A stretch of DNA of 52,790 nt from Bradyrhizobium sp. in8p8 (GCF_000426845.1 NZ_AUGD01000028.1:1-52790); one strand, 5' to 3'. Positions 23,447-32,814 are shown, numbered from the stretch's first letter. Numbers and translations are program-made. Notes: a model not told the origin generated them from the sequence alone.

Positions 23447-25462
23447 ATGCGTATTAAGTCTCTTCTCATTGCCAACCGCGGCGAAATCGCATGCCGGATC
23501 GCACGCACGGCTCGCTCGCTCGGAATCGTTCCGATCGGCGTCCATTCTGACGCTGACGCCGAGGCGTTGCATGTGCGCGAAGTCGGTCGGTCGCTCAGGA
23601 TCGGAGGCGGACCCGCTGTCGAAAGTTATCTGCGGATCGACGCGGTGATAGCGGCCGCTCGGCAAGCCGGAGCGGACGCAATCCATCCCGGCTATGGCTT
23701 CCTCGCGGAAAATCCGGACTTCGCTCGTGCGGTGGAGGCCGCCGGTATGATCTTCGTCGGCCCTACCGCCGAGACACTACAGCGGTTCGGCGACAAGGCC
23801 AGTGCTAAAAAGGCCGCGACAGCCGCCGGCGTGCCGGTCATTCCCGGAGGCCATGGTGTCATGTCCGACCCCGATCAAATCGCACGGGCGGTACGAGAAG
23901 TTGGGCTTCCGGCTCTTTTGAAGGCCGTTGGGGGCGGCGGTGGGCGCGGTCAGAGGCTGATCGACAATGAGGCTACGCTGAAGGCCGACATCGAGAGCGC
24001 GCAGCGCGAGGCGAAATCCGCTTTCGGCTCCGAGGGACTTTTGCTCGAGCGCTTCCTGCCTGCGGCGCGCCATGTCGAAATACAAATCGCCGGTGATGGC
24101 ACAGGCCACGTGGTGCACCTCTTCGAACGCGACTGCACGCTACAGCGCCGCCATCAGAAGGTGATCGAGGAAGCTCCCGCCTGGGGTCTCCCGCGGCCAC
24201 TTCTCGATCATATCGCCCAGGATGCGGTCCGGCTTGCGGAGGCGCTGAACTATCGTGGGCTAGGCACTGTCGAGTTTCTTGTGCTAGGCGAAGAGTACTT
24301 TTTTCTGGAGGTCAATCCCCGAATCCAGGTCGAGCATCCGGTAACCGAAGCGGTCACCGGATTGGACCTCGTGGCGCTGCAGCTGCGCATCGCAGAGGGC
24401 GCAGGCTTGGGCCTGACCCAAGATCAGATCACCTGCACGGGGCATGCTGTGGAGGCTCGGCTCTACGCCGAGGATCCGCGGATGCAGTTTTCTCCTTCAA
24501 CAGGGCGGATCACGGCGATTTCGCTGCCCGACGGTCTTAGGATTGATAGTGGCGTTGAGGCAGGCGACAGTGTTAGCCCTTTCTATGATCCGATGATTGC
24601 AAAGCTCATCGTGCATCATTCCGATCGGGATGCGGCGCTGGCGCGCCTGGCTCAAGCGTTGGATCACGTGGTTGTGGACGGGGTCGAGACGAACCGTACC
24701 TTTCTTGCTGCACTCACCCGAGACGCCGATTTTGCGCGAATGCAGGTGCATACCCGCTGGATCGACAGTTGCATCGATGCACTAACCGCCGCTCCGCAGC
24801 GCTCGGATGGGCGGCTGTGGCAGGCGGTGGCCGCCGTTCTGTTCGTCACCCGTGGCCGCGCCGACAGCGATGCCAACCCTTGGCGCAACCGTGATAGGTT
24901 TACCGGTTGGCGGCTCGGCCTTGGCGGCGCTCTGGAGGAGGCAGGCCAGCGTGTGATCCTCGCGCATCCGGGAACATCCGGCAAAGAGCTGCGCGTCAGC
25001 CCGGTGGGAAATGACAACCTCTTTGTTGTCTACAGCGACGACAGCATGCCCTTGGCGCTGAACGCAACTGAGCTTCGATCCGGCCGCTTGCAGATCACGC
25101 ATGAGGACGAAACGATTACCATCGAAGCGCGCGTCCGAGGCAATTCGATCGAAATCGACACGCCTGGCGGCCGTCTGCTGTACCAAGCGTCGACATCGCT
25201 GGCTTTCGCTGAAGTAGATAGCACTGCGGACCGCATTCTCGTGTCTCCTCTAACCGGCACAATTGTGAAGGTATTGATCGACGAGGGGGCCTCAGTAGCG
25301 GCCGGCGAGGTTGTGGCGATCCTGGAGTCCATGAAGCTTGAGATCTCGATAAAGGCGATGGTTTCGGGAGTGGCGAAAAATATATCCATCTCGCGAGGCG
25401 CAATGGTGGACCGAGGGCAGCCAATCGTCGAGATAACTCCCTTAGAAAGTGAGAGTTCATGA
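23447..25462 (+). CDS. Acyl-CoA carboxylase, biotin carboxylase/biotin carrier (alpha) subunit, module 1
   Basis: A 671-residue alpha subunit: a biotin carboxylase domain (about residues 1-445) with I-A-N-R-G-E-I-A, the ATP-grasp glycine loop G-G-G-G-G-R-G and E-V-N-P-R-I-Q-V-E-H; a linker domain; and a C-terminal biotin carrier with E-S-M-K-L-E, whose Lys carries biotin. It makes carboxybiotin from bicarbonate and ATP. ATG 23447 is preferred; an in-frame GTG at 23435 directly after the previous stop is possible. It overlaps the lyase gene by ATGA. Confidence 0.92.
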   Translation: MRIKSLLIANRGEIACRIARTARSLGIVPIGVHSDADAEALHVREVGRSLRIGGGPAVESYLRIDAVIAAARQAGADAIHPGYGFLAENPDFARAVEAAGMIFVGPTAETLQRFGDKASAKKAATAAGVPVIPGGHGVMSDPDQIARAVREVGLPALLKAVGGGGGRGQRLIDNEATLKADIESAQREAKSAFGSEGLLLERFLPAARHVEIQIAGDGTGHVVHLFERDCTLQRRHQKVIEEAPAWGLPRPLLDHIAQDAVRLAEALNYRGLGTVEFLVLGEEYFFLEVNPRIQVEHPVTEAVTGLDLVALQLRIAEGAGLGLTQDQITCTGHAVEARLYAEDPRMQFSPSTGRITAISLPDGLRIDSGVEAGDSVSPFYDPMIAKLIVHHSDRDAALARLAQALDHVVVDGVETNRTFLAALTRDADFARMQVHTRWIDSCIDALTAAPQRSDGRLWQAVAAVLFVTRGRADSDANPWRNRDRFTGWRLGLGGALEEAGQRVILAHPGTSGKELRVSPVGNDNLFVVYSDDSMPLALNATELRSGRLQITHEDETITIEARVRGNSIEIDTPGGRLLYQASTSLAFAEVDSTADRILVSPLTGTIVKVLIDEGASVAAGEVVAILESMKLEISIKAMVSGVAKNISISRGAMVDRGQPIVEITPLESESS

Positions 25463-26415
25463 GCGATTTTCCAAAATTCGTCGAGTTTAGAGAAGAGGGA
25501 CCCCGCGAGGGGTTTCAGATCGAAAAAAAGATCTACCCGATCGAAGAACGGGTCGAACTGATCGATATGCTCAGCGAAACCGGGCTGAAGCGGATTCAGG
25601 TAGGTAGCTTCGTCAACACCCAAAAGGTGCCCCAAATGGCCGATACAGCCGAGCTGTTCAAGCGCATTAGGCGGGTGCATGGCGTAAGATACACGTCGCT
25701 CTGGCTGAACGACAAGGGCTTTCGCAAGGCGCTCGCAGCGCCTCAAGTCGATATCGATCCGCGGCTATTGTTCTATCCATCCGACACATTCTCGCGAAAG
25801 AACAACGATGCTTCCTCGATGGAGATGCGCGAGAAGCAGCGCGAATGGGTCAACCTCTACAAGCAGGAGGGCTACACTGTCGACACGGCATATGTGATGA
25901 CCGCATTCGGATGCAACTTCGAAGGACCGATCCCGCAGGACCGGGTCTTAGACGATTTCCGTTTCGTGCTGGATCTCTGCGCAGAAGAAAATATTCCGCT
26001 ACCGATCCTTGTTGTCGCCGACACGATGGGGTGGGGCAATCCTGAGGCAGTTAAGCGCATGATCGGGGCGATAAGGGAAATCAAGCCGGATGCGCGCATC
26101 GGCATGCACCTGCACGACACCAGGGGCCTCGGCATAGCCAACATCTATGCGGCGCTTTCTATGGGCGTTGACATGTTTGAGAGCTCCGTCGCAGGACTGG
26201 GCGGATGCCCGTTTGCTGGTCACGGCCATGCGCGCGCGGCCGGGAATGTCTGCACCGAAGATGCAGTTTTTTTGTGCCATGAACTGGGCATTGCGACTGG
26301 CGTCGATCTCGATAAGCTCATTGCCGCTTCCGTTTATGCCGAAAAGATAATTGGTTCACCACTAATGGGCCGTGTGATGCATTCCGGCGGACTCGATAAG
26401 TACCGTAAAGTTTAG
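25459..26415 (+). CDS. Hydroxymethylglutaryl-CoA lyase-like enzyme
   Basis: A 318-residue DRE-TIM metallolyase. The opening F-R-E-E-G-P-R-E-G-F-Q-I-E-K matches the metal/substrate R-D-G region of HMG-CoA lyase, M-H-L-H-D-T gives metal-binding His residues, and S-S-V-A-G-L-G-G-C-P-F-A holds the catalytic Cys. The Cys loop is longer than usual (A-G-H-G-H-A-R before A-A-G-N-V). The family cleaves 3-hydroxy-3-methylglutaryl-CoA to acetyl-CoA and acetoacetate. Here it would cleave the tertiary 3-hydroxyacyl product after carboxylation and hydration. It is the last gene of the 17272 operon; the fit with the carboxylase is strong, the exact substrate unknown. Confidence 0.88.
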   Translation: MSDFPKFVEFREEGPREGFQIEKKIYPIEERVELIDMLSETGLKRIQVGSFVNTQKVPQMADTAELFKRIRRVHGVRYTSLWLNDKGFRKALAAPQVDIDPRLLFYPSDTFSRKNNDASSMEMREKQREWVNLYKQEGYTVDTAYVMTAFGCNFEGPIPQDRVLDDFRFVLDLCAEENIPLPILVVADTMGWGNPEAVKRMIGAIREIKPDARIGMHLHDTRGLGIANIYAALSMGVDMFESSVAGLGGCPFAGHGHARAAGNVCTEDAVFLCHELGIATGVDLDKLIAASVYAEKIIGSPLMGRVMHSGGLDKYRKV

Positions 26416-26605
26416 TTGAGGAAAAACCGAGATGGCTAAGTTGCTCGACGGAACTGGTGCTGCGGCAACTCAATTTTAGATATGCTGCAAACCGTACGTC
26501 GACGGCGGTGTTAGCGTTCGAATTCGAAAAGGGCGGCCAAATCGCAGAGCGATCTATCACAACGGCAGGAATGCGACTTGGTTAGAGTGACCGAGGGAGG
26601 AATTG

Positions 26606-28159
26606 ATGCCGGAAATACTCCTGGCTGCGGGTCAGGCCAACGTCTATGGCCTGTTCAGAACCTGTGCACGAAAACAGCCATCCAGTGCCGCGATCGAGTA
26701 TGAGGGGCTAACCGTTTCATACGGTGACCTTCTGAAGAGGGTCGACGCGATTGCTTCCGCGCTGCTCGGCCGAGGTGTCAATCCTGGCGACCGTATCGCG
26801 ATCCTTTCGCATAACCGTCCTGATTACGTCGAACTGCAGCTGGCTGCAGCTGCAATCGGGGCCATCGTTGCTTGCTTGAACTGGCGACTTTCGCCGGCTG
26901 AACTCAAGCATTGCATCGAACTGGTGGAACCGGTGATGGCTGTCGTCGAGCCGGAATTACATGCGACGTTTGCAGCCGTGTCGGAACTGCCGACAATCCA
27001 AGTCGGCCCTGAGTTGAGCCGAATGAGCTCGTCGGCCGCCCTCGATTCTCGGCTCGGCACGTTGCTTGAAAGTGATGAGGAGGGGCTGACCATTCTTTTC
27101 ACCTCAGGAACCACGGGGCTGCCCAAGGGCGCACTTGTCAGCCATCGCGCACATGTGGCGCGTGCGATGGCTTTTTCGGCTGAATTAATGCTGGACCCAC
27201 GTGACGCGTTCGTTGCTTGGGCGCCCATGTTTCATATGGCATCGACCGACCATATGCTGGCGACACTCATGCGGGGTGGTACGGTCGTCATCATAAACGG
27301 CTTCCAGCCGGAAGCGATCAATATGGCGTTGTCTCAGCACAAGATTGGTTGGCTGGTGATGATGCCGGGTGTGGTCGACGCATTCATCGAAGAGCGAAAA
27401 GCGCGACCAACACCCATCAAAGGCATCAAAATCTGTGGCGCCATGGCGGATCTCGTACCGCGGCATCAAATTTCGGAATTGACCCGCCTGCTTGACGCTC
27501 CCTATCTGAATTCCTTCGGCGCAACGGAGACCGGTCTTCCGCCAGCAAGCGGTTCTGTAATAGAGGTCGGAGTGACGCCGACCGATCTCGCCAAACGCAT
27601 TTCTTCATTCTGCGAGATCAGGCTGGTCGATCCGCTTGACAACGACGTACCTGATGGCGAGCCGGGTGAAATGGTGGTCCGAGGACCCACGCTTTTTTCG
27701 GGCTATTGGAATGCGCCGGAAACCAATGCTGTAGATTTCAGAGGCGGTATGTTCCATATGGGCGATACATTTCGGCGGCTTCCTGATGGACGTGTGGATT
27801 TCGTTGACCGGGTAAAATACATGATCAAGAGCGGAGGTGAAAACGTTTACCCAGCCGAGATCGAGCGAGTGTTACTGGCTCATCCAGCAGTTTTGGAAGC
27901 GGCGGTAGTCAAGGCTAGTGATCCAAAATGGGGAGAAAGGCCCGTAGCGTTCGTCGCTTGTGACGAGGCAAACATATCCGCCGATGAAATCTTGCGGCTC
28001 TGCAGCGAACGCCTCGCCGGATACAAACGGCCAAGGGAGATCCGGTTCATTGCGTTCGATGATTTTCCGCGTTCGACCAGCGGCAAAGTCCAGCGTCACG
28101 TTCTCGAAGATCGGCTGAAGGATCAAGCTTCTGGCAGCCGAACACGTAACGCTGACTGA
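26606..28159 (+). CDS. FadD-like acyl-CoA synthetase
   Basis: A 517-residue AMP-forming ligase starting at an ATG after GAGGGAGG. Motifs are all present: the P-loop L-F-T-S-G-T-T-G-L-P-K-G, W-A-P-M-F-H-M, the adenine motif S-F-G-A-T-E-T-G, M-G-D-T-F-R-R, D-R-V-K-Y-M-I-K-S-G-G-E-N-V-Y, and the catalytic Lys in S-T-S-G-K-V-Q-R. It activates a medium- or long-chain, or cyclic, acid. It is separated from the lyase gene by 190 bases, in which a weak half-site like the regulon palindrome (G-T-T-A-G-A at about 26581-26586) is seen, so it may have its own promoter. Confidence 0.9.
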   Translation: MPEILLAAGQANVYGLFRTCARKQPSSAAIEYEGLTVSYGDLLKRVDAIASALLGRGVNPGDRIAILSHNRPDYVELQLAAAAIGAIVACLNWRLSPAELKHCIELVEPVMAVVEPELHATFAAVSELPTIQVGPELSRMSSSAALDSRLGTLLESDEEGLTILFTSGTTGLPKGALVSHRAHVARAMAFSAELMLDPRDAFVAWAPMFHMASTDHMLATLMRGGTVVIINGFQPEAINMALSQHKIGWLVMMPGVVDAFIEERKARPTPIKGIKICGAMADLVPRHQISELTRLLDAPYLNSFGATETGLPPASGSVIEVGVTPTDLAKRISSFCEIRLVDPLDNDVPDGEPGEMVVRGPTLFSGYWNAPETNAVDFRGGMFHMGDTFRRLPDGRVDFVDRVKYMIKSGGENVYPAEIERVLLAHPAVLEAAVVKASDPKWGERPVAFVACDEANISADEILRLCSERLAGYKRPREIRFIAFDDFPRSTSGKVQRHVLEDRLKDQASGSRTRNAD

Positions 28160-28301
28160 TCGGAACTGCTATGACGATCTAGGCTTTCGGCGGAACTACG
28201 AGGCCTTTGTATCGTACTTGATAATGTATTTGTTCTTTGCAGGCCGGTTAGTGCCAAGGTCTGTCACCTGCGTTATTGTCGGGCGATAAGCGATCGCGCT
28301 C

Positions 28302-28703
28302 TCAAGCGAGCAGAAAATGAAATAGCCCTTTGGCGACAGAAATCTCCGGCTCCGCCTGCCAACTCACGGCTTCGACGCTTGCCATCCGACGCCCTTTTCG
28401 TAAGACCGTCGCCCGCACATTCAACGGCTCTGCGATGGCGGGCCGCAGGTAGTCAACCGTAAGGTTGATTGGCTTCAGACTTCGATTCCTGAGATCTTGC
28501 CAAACTGCGACGGATGCCACCGCCTCCATAACACTGGCAATGATGCCGCCATGATAGTAGTTCATGACAGGATTACCTATATAGCTTTCGGAAAAGGGCA
28601 TTTGGGCAGCGACGTGTCCCTCCTCAATGTTCACGATGGTAAAGCCGAGGAACCTGAAGAAGGGCCTCTTCATCAGTAGCGTGTTCGTTTCCTCGGGCGT
28701 CAT
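28302..28703 (-). CDS. PaaI-type hotdog thioesterase
   Basis: A 133-residue hotdog protein with Y-Y-H-G-G-I-I-A-S-V-M-E-A-V, the PaaI/4HBT helix in which the Gly-Gly turn and following Glu form the active site, and Y-L-R-P-A near the C-terminal strand. The family hydrolyses acyl-CoA to free CoA, often rescuing CoA trapped in dead-end intermediates. It starts with an ATGA overlap on the end of the upstream thioesterase gene, so the two are probably made together and may form a mixed complex. Confidence 0.85.
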   Translation of the reverse strand: MTPEETNTLLMKRPFFRFLGFTIVNIEEGHVAAQMPFSESYIGNPVMNYYHGGIIASVMEAVASVAVWQDLRNRSLKPINLTVDYLRPAIAEPLNVRATVLRKGRRMASVEAVSWQAEPEISVAKGLFHFLLA

Positions 28704-29185
28704 TCTGGTTTCCGCGGTGTTGTTTGGATATCGAAAAGATTTCTCTCGCCTCGTGTGAGAGCGAAGGTAGCACAGCCACGTGCGACTTCGTCGCCCTTGT
28801 CATCATCGAACCAGATAACGCCGGAATTGAAGGCAATATGGCGGGTCTGGTGATAGCATTTGGCGCGGACCAACACGTCGGCGCGGGATTGTGCCGGTCG
28901 AAGATAATCCACGCGCAGATCAAGCGTGGCCATCGTGCTGATGTCGTCGATCGCGATGAAATTGACCAGCCCGAATACACTGTCCAGCAGCGCAGTCAGC
29001 ACTCCGCCATGGAGAAGAGTTGGTGGCTCGTCGATACAAAAAGCGGGATTGAACGGCATCCGGACGGTTACGCCGTCAGGCCCGTGCCCCTCAATCCGCA
29101 AGTTCATGTGGGTAATGAAACCCTTGGCTCTCGTGATCCAGAGAGTGCTGATTTGCTCAAAGCGTTGCTGTTCTTTGAGGAGCAT
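28700..29185 (-). CDS. PaaI-type hotdog thioesterase
   Basis: A 161-residue hotdog protein. Its helix reads L-L-H-G-G-V-L-T-A-L-L-D-S-V, with Asp rather than the Glu of its partner at the catalytic position, and D-Y-L-R-P-A in the same strand. It is about 25 residues longer at the N-terminus than its downstream partner. The difference in the acid residue suggests the two do not simply duplicate one activity. Upstream (29186-29384) is a non-coding stretch with a GTTGTC-TT-GACAAC palindrome. Confidence 0.85.
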   Translation of the reverse strand: MLLKEQQRFEQISTLWITRAKGFITHMNLRIEGHGPDGVTVRMPFNPAFCIDEPPTLLHGGVLTALLDSVFGLVNFIAIDDISTMATLDLRVDYLRPAQSRADVLVRAKCYHQTRHIAFNSGVIWFDDDKGDEVARGCATFALTRGERNLFDIQTTPRKPE

Positions 29186-29273
29186 CGGTGCGACCTTAGC
29201 TGATGACTATTGAAAAAAATAAGCGCGGTTTCTTTCAGTTCATGGAGATTTTGACTCTTCGAGGGGAAGCGGC

Positions 29274-29287
29274 GTTGTCTTGACAAC
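29274..29287. promoter_or_regulatory. Second type of palindrome (GTTGTC-N2-GACAAC)
   Basis: Perfect 6-base arms separated by TT, 89 bases upstream of the first thioesterase gene, within an otherwise featureless 199-base gap. It differs from the TCTAAC-type operator. It also contains TTGACA read on the plus strand, so it could be a chance promoter-like sequence. It is a candidate binding site only. Confidence 0.3.
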
Positions 29288-29384
29288 AGCAACCCATTTC
29301 AGTGCTTTCCTCTGTAGGCCGCTCGAGCGCCGTCAAAATGCGAGGGTGCGCAAGCAATACTCCGGATGCGGAACGGTTACGAAA

Positions 29385-30215
29385 TCAGCCATGTCGGCGA
29401 TCTCCGCGTTGACGGTTGGCAAACATTTCGGTGTTGATCATGTCACGGGCATCGTGTGCTAGGTGAAGGGTTTCGCCGCCGTCTACGTACCAATCTTCGC
29501 CGGTGATGAAGTTACCTAACTTCGACGCAAGAAAGACAATCGCGCCAGCGACATCCTCGGGCGAGCGGTTAAACTCATTCCATTTCTGTGGTGGGATCGG
29601 ATAGCGACCGAGCGCCTCCGTCTTTACAGTGCCGGGTGCTACGCAATTTAGCCGAATGCCGTATTTTGCCCACTCGGCGGCGAGGGTCTTCATCAGTCCG
29701 GTCACGCCGGCGCGTGCAGCGGCGGTATGAGCAAAGCCGGTCAACGCGGTGCGGCTGACCGCCGTCACGAATACGATGGAGCCGCCATGTTCGAACATGA
29801 AATGATCGGCGACAGCGCGCGTCATCTGCCATGATCCAACTAGATTGTTACGCACTACGGCCTCAAAACCCTTGTTGGTGATATCGCGTGCGGCGGCAAC
29901 ATATTGCCCACCAGCGTTGTTGACCAGGACATCCAGCTGCCCGTAATTCTCTTTAATCCGGCGCATCGCAGCAGTAACACTTGCTTCATCTCGGATGTCG
30001 CCTGAGATTACCAATGCTTCGCCGCCCTGGGCACGAATCATCTCGGCGGTTTGCTGCAGCGGATCCTCGCGGCGGGCGAAAAGCACGAGCTTTGCACCGC
30101 AGAATGCCATTTCAAGCGCGGTAGCGCGGCCCATGCCAGAGCCGCTTCCGGTGACAAGTGCAACCTGACCGAGCATTAAACTAGGGGCGAAGCGACTTCC
30201 GATTTCTCTCTTCAT
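29385..30215 (-). CDS. PECR-like trans-2-enoyl-CoA reductase (SDR fold)
   Basis: A 276-residue SDR with the nucleotide loop T-G-S-G-S-G-M-G near residue 21, N-N-A-G-G-Q and the ending F-I-T-G-E-D-W-Y-V-D-G-G. The usual Y-x-x-x-K catalytic pair is replaced by H-T-A-A-A-R-A-G-V. The same H-x-x-A-A-R-A-G pattern is found in the peroxisomal trans-2-enoyl-CoA reductase group (PECR; recalled). It therefore more likely reduces the 2,3 double bond of an enoyl-CoA with NADPH than oxidises an alcohol. It is divergent from the second carboxylase operon. Confidence 0.85.
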   Translation of the reverse strand: MKREIGSRFAPSLMLGQVALVTGSGSGMGRATALEMAFCGAKLVLFARREDPLQQTAEMIRAQGGEALVISGDIRDEASVTAAMRRIKENYGQLDVLVNNAGGQYVAAARDITNKGFEAVVRNNLVGSWQMTRAVADHFMFEHGGSIVFVTAVSRTALTGFAHTAAARAGVTGLMKTLAAEWAKYGIRLNCVAPGTVKTEALGRYPIPPQKWNEFNRSPEDVAGAIVFLASKLGNFITGEDWYVDGGETLHLAHDARDMINTEMFANRQRGDRRHG

Positions 30216-30316
30216 CTCCGCTTTCCAATATTATTCCCAGAACGACTCGCCGATGATGGTCAGATTGCCATTTCTTGCACACGTGCACTCTCCCCAGATG
30301 CAGCTTACCGAAGACG

Positions 30317-30344
30317 TTGACAAAAATCAAACGGATGTTAGAAA
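30317..30344 (+). promoter_or_regulatory. Candidate promoter of the second carboxylase operon
   Basis: A perfect TTGACA at 30317-30322 is followed after 16 bases by TAGAAA at 30339-30344, a moderate -10. The operator at 30327-30342 lies inside the spacer and the -10, the classic geometry for repression. The start codon is 60 bases further on. Confidence 0.45.
30327..30342. promoter_or_regulatory. TetR-type operator palindrome, site 4 (degenerate)
   Basis: TCAAACGGATGTTAGA matches site 1 at 14 of 16 bases. The right arm GTTAGA is intact, the left arm reads TCAAAC. It lies between the divergent PECR-like and carboxylase beta genes. Being imperfect, it may bind more weakly than the other sites. 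Confidence 0.6.
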
Positions 30345-30405
30345 ACGGCAATTGCTCTGGACGCATCCGCTACAGTAGCACCGGTAAACAGTCTGAGAAG
30401 AACGA

Positions 30406-32004
30406 ATGAGGAGCCTTTCTTCATCACTCAACATCGCCTCTGAACGATTTATTCGCAACCGCGCTACACAAAAGGCGCGCGTAGCGCTTCTGCGCGACCG
30501 AATGGCCGAGGCCACAGGTGGTGGACGGGTTGAAATTGTTGAGCGGCACCGCGCTCGTGGCAAGTTGCTGGTGCGCGAGCGCATCGACGTCCTGGTCGAT
30601 CCCGGCTCGGCATTTCTGGAGCTTTCGAGCTTGGCGGCATGGGGGCAGTATGGCGGCGAGGTACCGGGTGCGGGCATCGTCACTGGCATTGGAATCATCC
30701 ACGGCCTGCACTGCATGCTGATCGCCAACGACGCTACGGTCAAAGGCGGATCATTCTATCACGAGACGGTGCAGAAACACATTCGCGCACAGGAGATCGC
30801 TGACCAAAATCGGCTGCCTTGTCTCTATCTCGTTGACTGCGGCGGTGCCTATTTGCCCGAGCAGGACCGAGTGTTTCCTGGGGGGCGCGATTTCGGCAAC
30901 GCCTTCTATCGGCAATGCAACATGTCGGCTTCGGGGCTGCCGCAGATATCGGCAGTGTTTGGCGGCTGCACCGCTGGTGGAGCTTATATTCCCGCGCTCT
31001 CTGACGAGGTCATCATGGTGCGCGGCAATGCCCGCATTCATCTGGGTGGCCCTTCGATTGTCAAGGTGGCGATCGGCGAGGAAGTCGATGGCGAGACCCT
31101 CGGGGGGGCCGAGATGCATACCCGCGTCTCGGGCGTGAGCGATCATCTAGCCGAAAACGAGCATCACGCGCTCGCACTCATGCGCGATATCGTCGCTAGT
31201 CTGGGGCTGACACGCCCAACCGCGCCCACAGCTCCACCGCGCCGTCCGCTTTATGATCCCGAGGAGCTTCTGGGTGTCGTGAGCGGCGACCGTAAGGAGC
31301 CCTATGACGTGCGCGAGCTCCTGTTGCGTATCATCGATGCCGGTGAGTTCCACGAATTCAAACCCGATTGGGGGGCAACGCTGGTCTGTGGCACTGCACG
31401 TATTCACGGCTATCAGGTCGGCATCTTGGGTAACAACGGCGCGCTTCTGTCGGACTCTTCGCTCAAGGGTGCACAGTTCGTCTCAATGTGCGATCAGAGA
31501 AATCTGCCCCTTATCTTCCTGCACAATGTCACAGGCTTCATGGTCGGCACGGAGGCCGAGCGCGGCGGCATCGCCAAGAATAGCGCCAAGCTGGTTTATG
31601 CCATGTCGGTGGCCAAAGTGCCCAAACTTTCGATGATCGTTGGCGGCTCCTATGGGGCGGGTAACTATGGAATGTGCGGCCGCGGATTTGCGCCGCGCTT
31701 CCTGTTTGCATGGCCGACGGCAGAAGTTGCCACCATGTCAGCGGACATCGCAGCAAGCGTGATGATGGAGTTGCGTCGTCAAAAGGGGGGCGACGAGAGG
31801 CAGATGCAGGCGGAGCTGGAGAAGATCGAGCTCGCAGTGCGCGCGCAATATGCGGAACAATCCGATCCTTACTATGCAACCTCGCGGCTGTGGGACGACG
31901 GTCTGATTGAGCCGGGTCAAACGCGCGACGTCCTCGGGCTGTGCCTGGCCATCGTGACCTCGGTGCCCGAGGCCGGGCGCCATACGCCCGTCTTTAGAAT
32001 GTGA
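30406..32004 (+). CDS. Acyl-CoA carboxylase, carboxyltransferase (beta) subunit, module 2
   Basis: A 532-residue carboxyltransferase, paralogous to the one at 21827 but clearly diverged. Motifs: G-E-V-P-G-A-G-I-V-T-G-I-G, I-A-N-D-A-T-V-K-G-G-S, G-G-C-T-A-G-G-A-Y-I-P, D-H-L-A-E-N and G-G-S-Y-G-A-G-N-Y-G-M-C-G-R. The gene order that follows (hydratase, alpha, dehydrogenase) resembles the atu (citronellol/geraniol) and liu (leucine/isovalerate) clusters of Pseudomonas. It should carboxylate the gamma-methyl of a 3-methyl-2-enoyl-CoA. The choice between a methylcrotonyl-, geranyl- or cyclic-type substrate is open. Confidence 0.92.
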   Translation: MRSLSSSLNIASERFIRNRATQKARVALLRDRMAEATGGGRVEIVERHRARGKLLVRERIDVLVDPGSAFLELSSLAAWGQYGGEVPGAGIVTGIGIIHGLHCMLIANDATVKGGSFYHETVQKHIRAQEIADQNRLPCLYLVDCGGAYLPEQDRVFPGGRDFGNAFYRQCNMSASGLPQISAVFGGCTAGGAYIPALSDEVIMVRGNARIHLGGPSIVKVAIGEEVDGETLGGAEMHTRVSGVSDHLAENEHHALALMRDIVASLGLTRPTAPTAPPRRPLYDPEELLGVVSGDRKEPYDVRELLLRIIDAGEFHEFKPDWGATLVCGTARIHGYQVGILGNNGALLSDSSLKGAQFVSMCDQRNLPLIFLHNVTGFMVGTEAERGGIAKNSAKLVYAMSVAKVPKLSMIVGGSYGAGNYGMCGRGFAPRFLFAWPTAEVATMSADIAASVMMELRRQKGGDERQMQAELEKIELAVRAQYAEQSDPYYATSRLWDDGLIEPGQTRDVLGLCLAIVTSVPEAGRHTPVFRM

Positions 32005-32016
32005 GACAATGCAACC

Positions 32017-32814
32017 ATGAAGCTCGGCGTACACAACACCGTCATCGTCGACGTGGATGCCCGCGGGGTTGCGACGCTGACGCTCAGTCGTGCGGAGAAG
32101 CACAATGCGATCAATGGCGAACTGATTGCTGACCTGGGTGCGGCAGCTCAGATACTGGCGGACGACCCAGCCGTGCGCATCGTGGTGCTGACCGGTGCAG
32201 GCAAGAGCTTTTGCGCGGGAGGCGACTTCAACTGGTTTGCCTCGAACGTGGAAAAGACGCGCATTGAGCGGGTGGCACAGAGCGCATCGCTGGCTCATCT
32301 GCTACGCAGCCTCGACACCCTGCGCAAGCCGTTGATCGGGCGCGTCAACGGCCCGGCCTACGGTGGCGGCGTTGGCCTGATCTCGGTGTGCGACTACACG
32401 ATCGGCATCGAAGGCTCGAAGTTCGGTCTTACGGAGGTACGAATGGGCCTGCTGCCCTCCAATATCTCCCCCTATGTGGTGGCGAAGATCGGAGCGGCTG
32501 CCGCACGCGAGACCATGCTGTCGGGAGCGTTATTCGATAGTGCGCGTGCCGAGCGGCTCGGGCTTTTGACCGAGGTCGTGGCAGCCGAGGCGCTAGACAA
32601 GGCAGTCGAGCGCGTCGTCAATGCCCATCTACAGGCCGCTCCGGGGGCAGTGGCCGAAACCAAGCGGCTCATCGCCTATGTCGCCCGGCACGATCTCCAC
32701 GCCAACATGATCTATACCGCCGACCGGTTGGCCGACGCCTGGGAGACCGAAGAGGGAGTTGAAGGCATCAACTGCTTCTTGAGCAAGGGCACGCCCTCAT
32801 GGCGCGTGAAATGA
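32017..32814 (+). CDS. AtuE/LiuC-like glutaconyl-CoA hydratase
   Basis: A 265-residue crotonase with F-C-A-G-G-D-F, V-N-G-P-A-Y-G-G-G-V-G-L and F-G-L-T-E-V-R-M-G-L-L-P-S-N-I-S-P-Y-V. The G-G-G-V-G-L plus L-x-P-x-x-I-S-P-Y pattern is typical of 3-methylglutaconyl- and isohexenylglutaconyl-CoA hydratases (recalled), which add water to the carboxylated enoyl-CoA to make the tertiary alcohol cut by HMG-CoA lyase. Its position between the two carboxylase genes, as in atu and liu clusters, supports that. It is the only crotonase in the window with this signature, so it may serve both carboxylase modules. Confidence 0.88.
   Translation: MKLGVHNTVIVDVDARGVATLTLSRAEKHNAINGELIADLGAAAQILADDPAVRIVVLTGAGKSFCAGGDFNWFASNVEKTRIERVAQSASLAHLLRSLDTLRKPLIGRVNGPAYGGGVGLISVCDYTIGIEGSKFGLTEVRMGLLPSNISPYVVAKIGAAAARETMLSGALFDSARAERLGLLTEVVAAEALDKAVERVVNAHLQAAPGAVAETKRLIAYVARHDLHANMIYTADRLADAWETEEGVEGINCFLSKGTPSWRVK

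Noticed and set aside
26572..26587. Possible sixth regulon palindrome before the FadD-like gene
   Set aside because: Only the GTTAGA half is kept; the other arm matches 3 of 6 bases, which is within chance.
29280..29462. Short plus-strand frame between thioesterase and reductase genes
   Set aside because: It overlaps the end of the reductase gene in antisense and has no ribosome site or motif.
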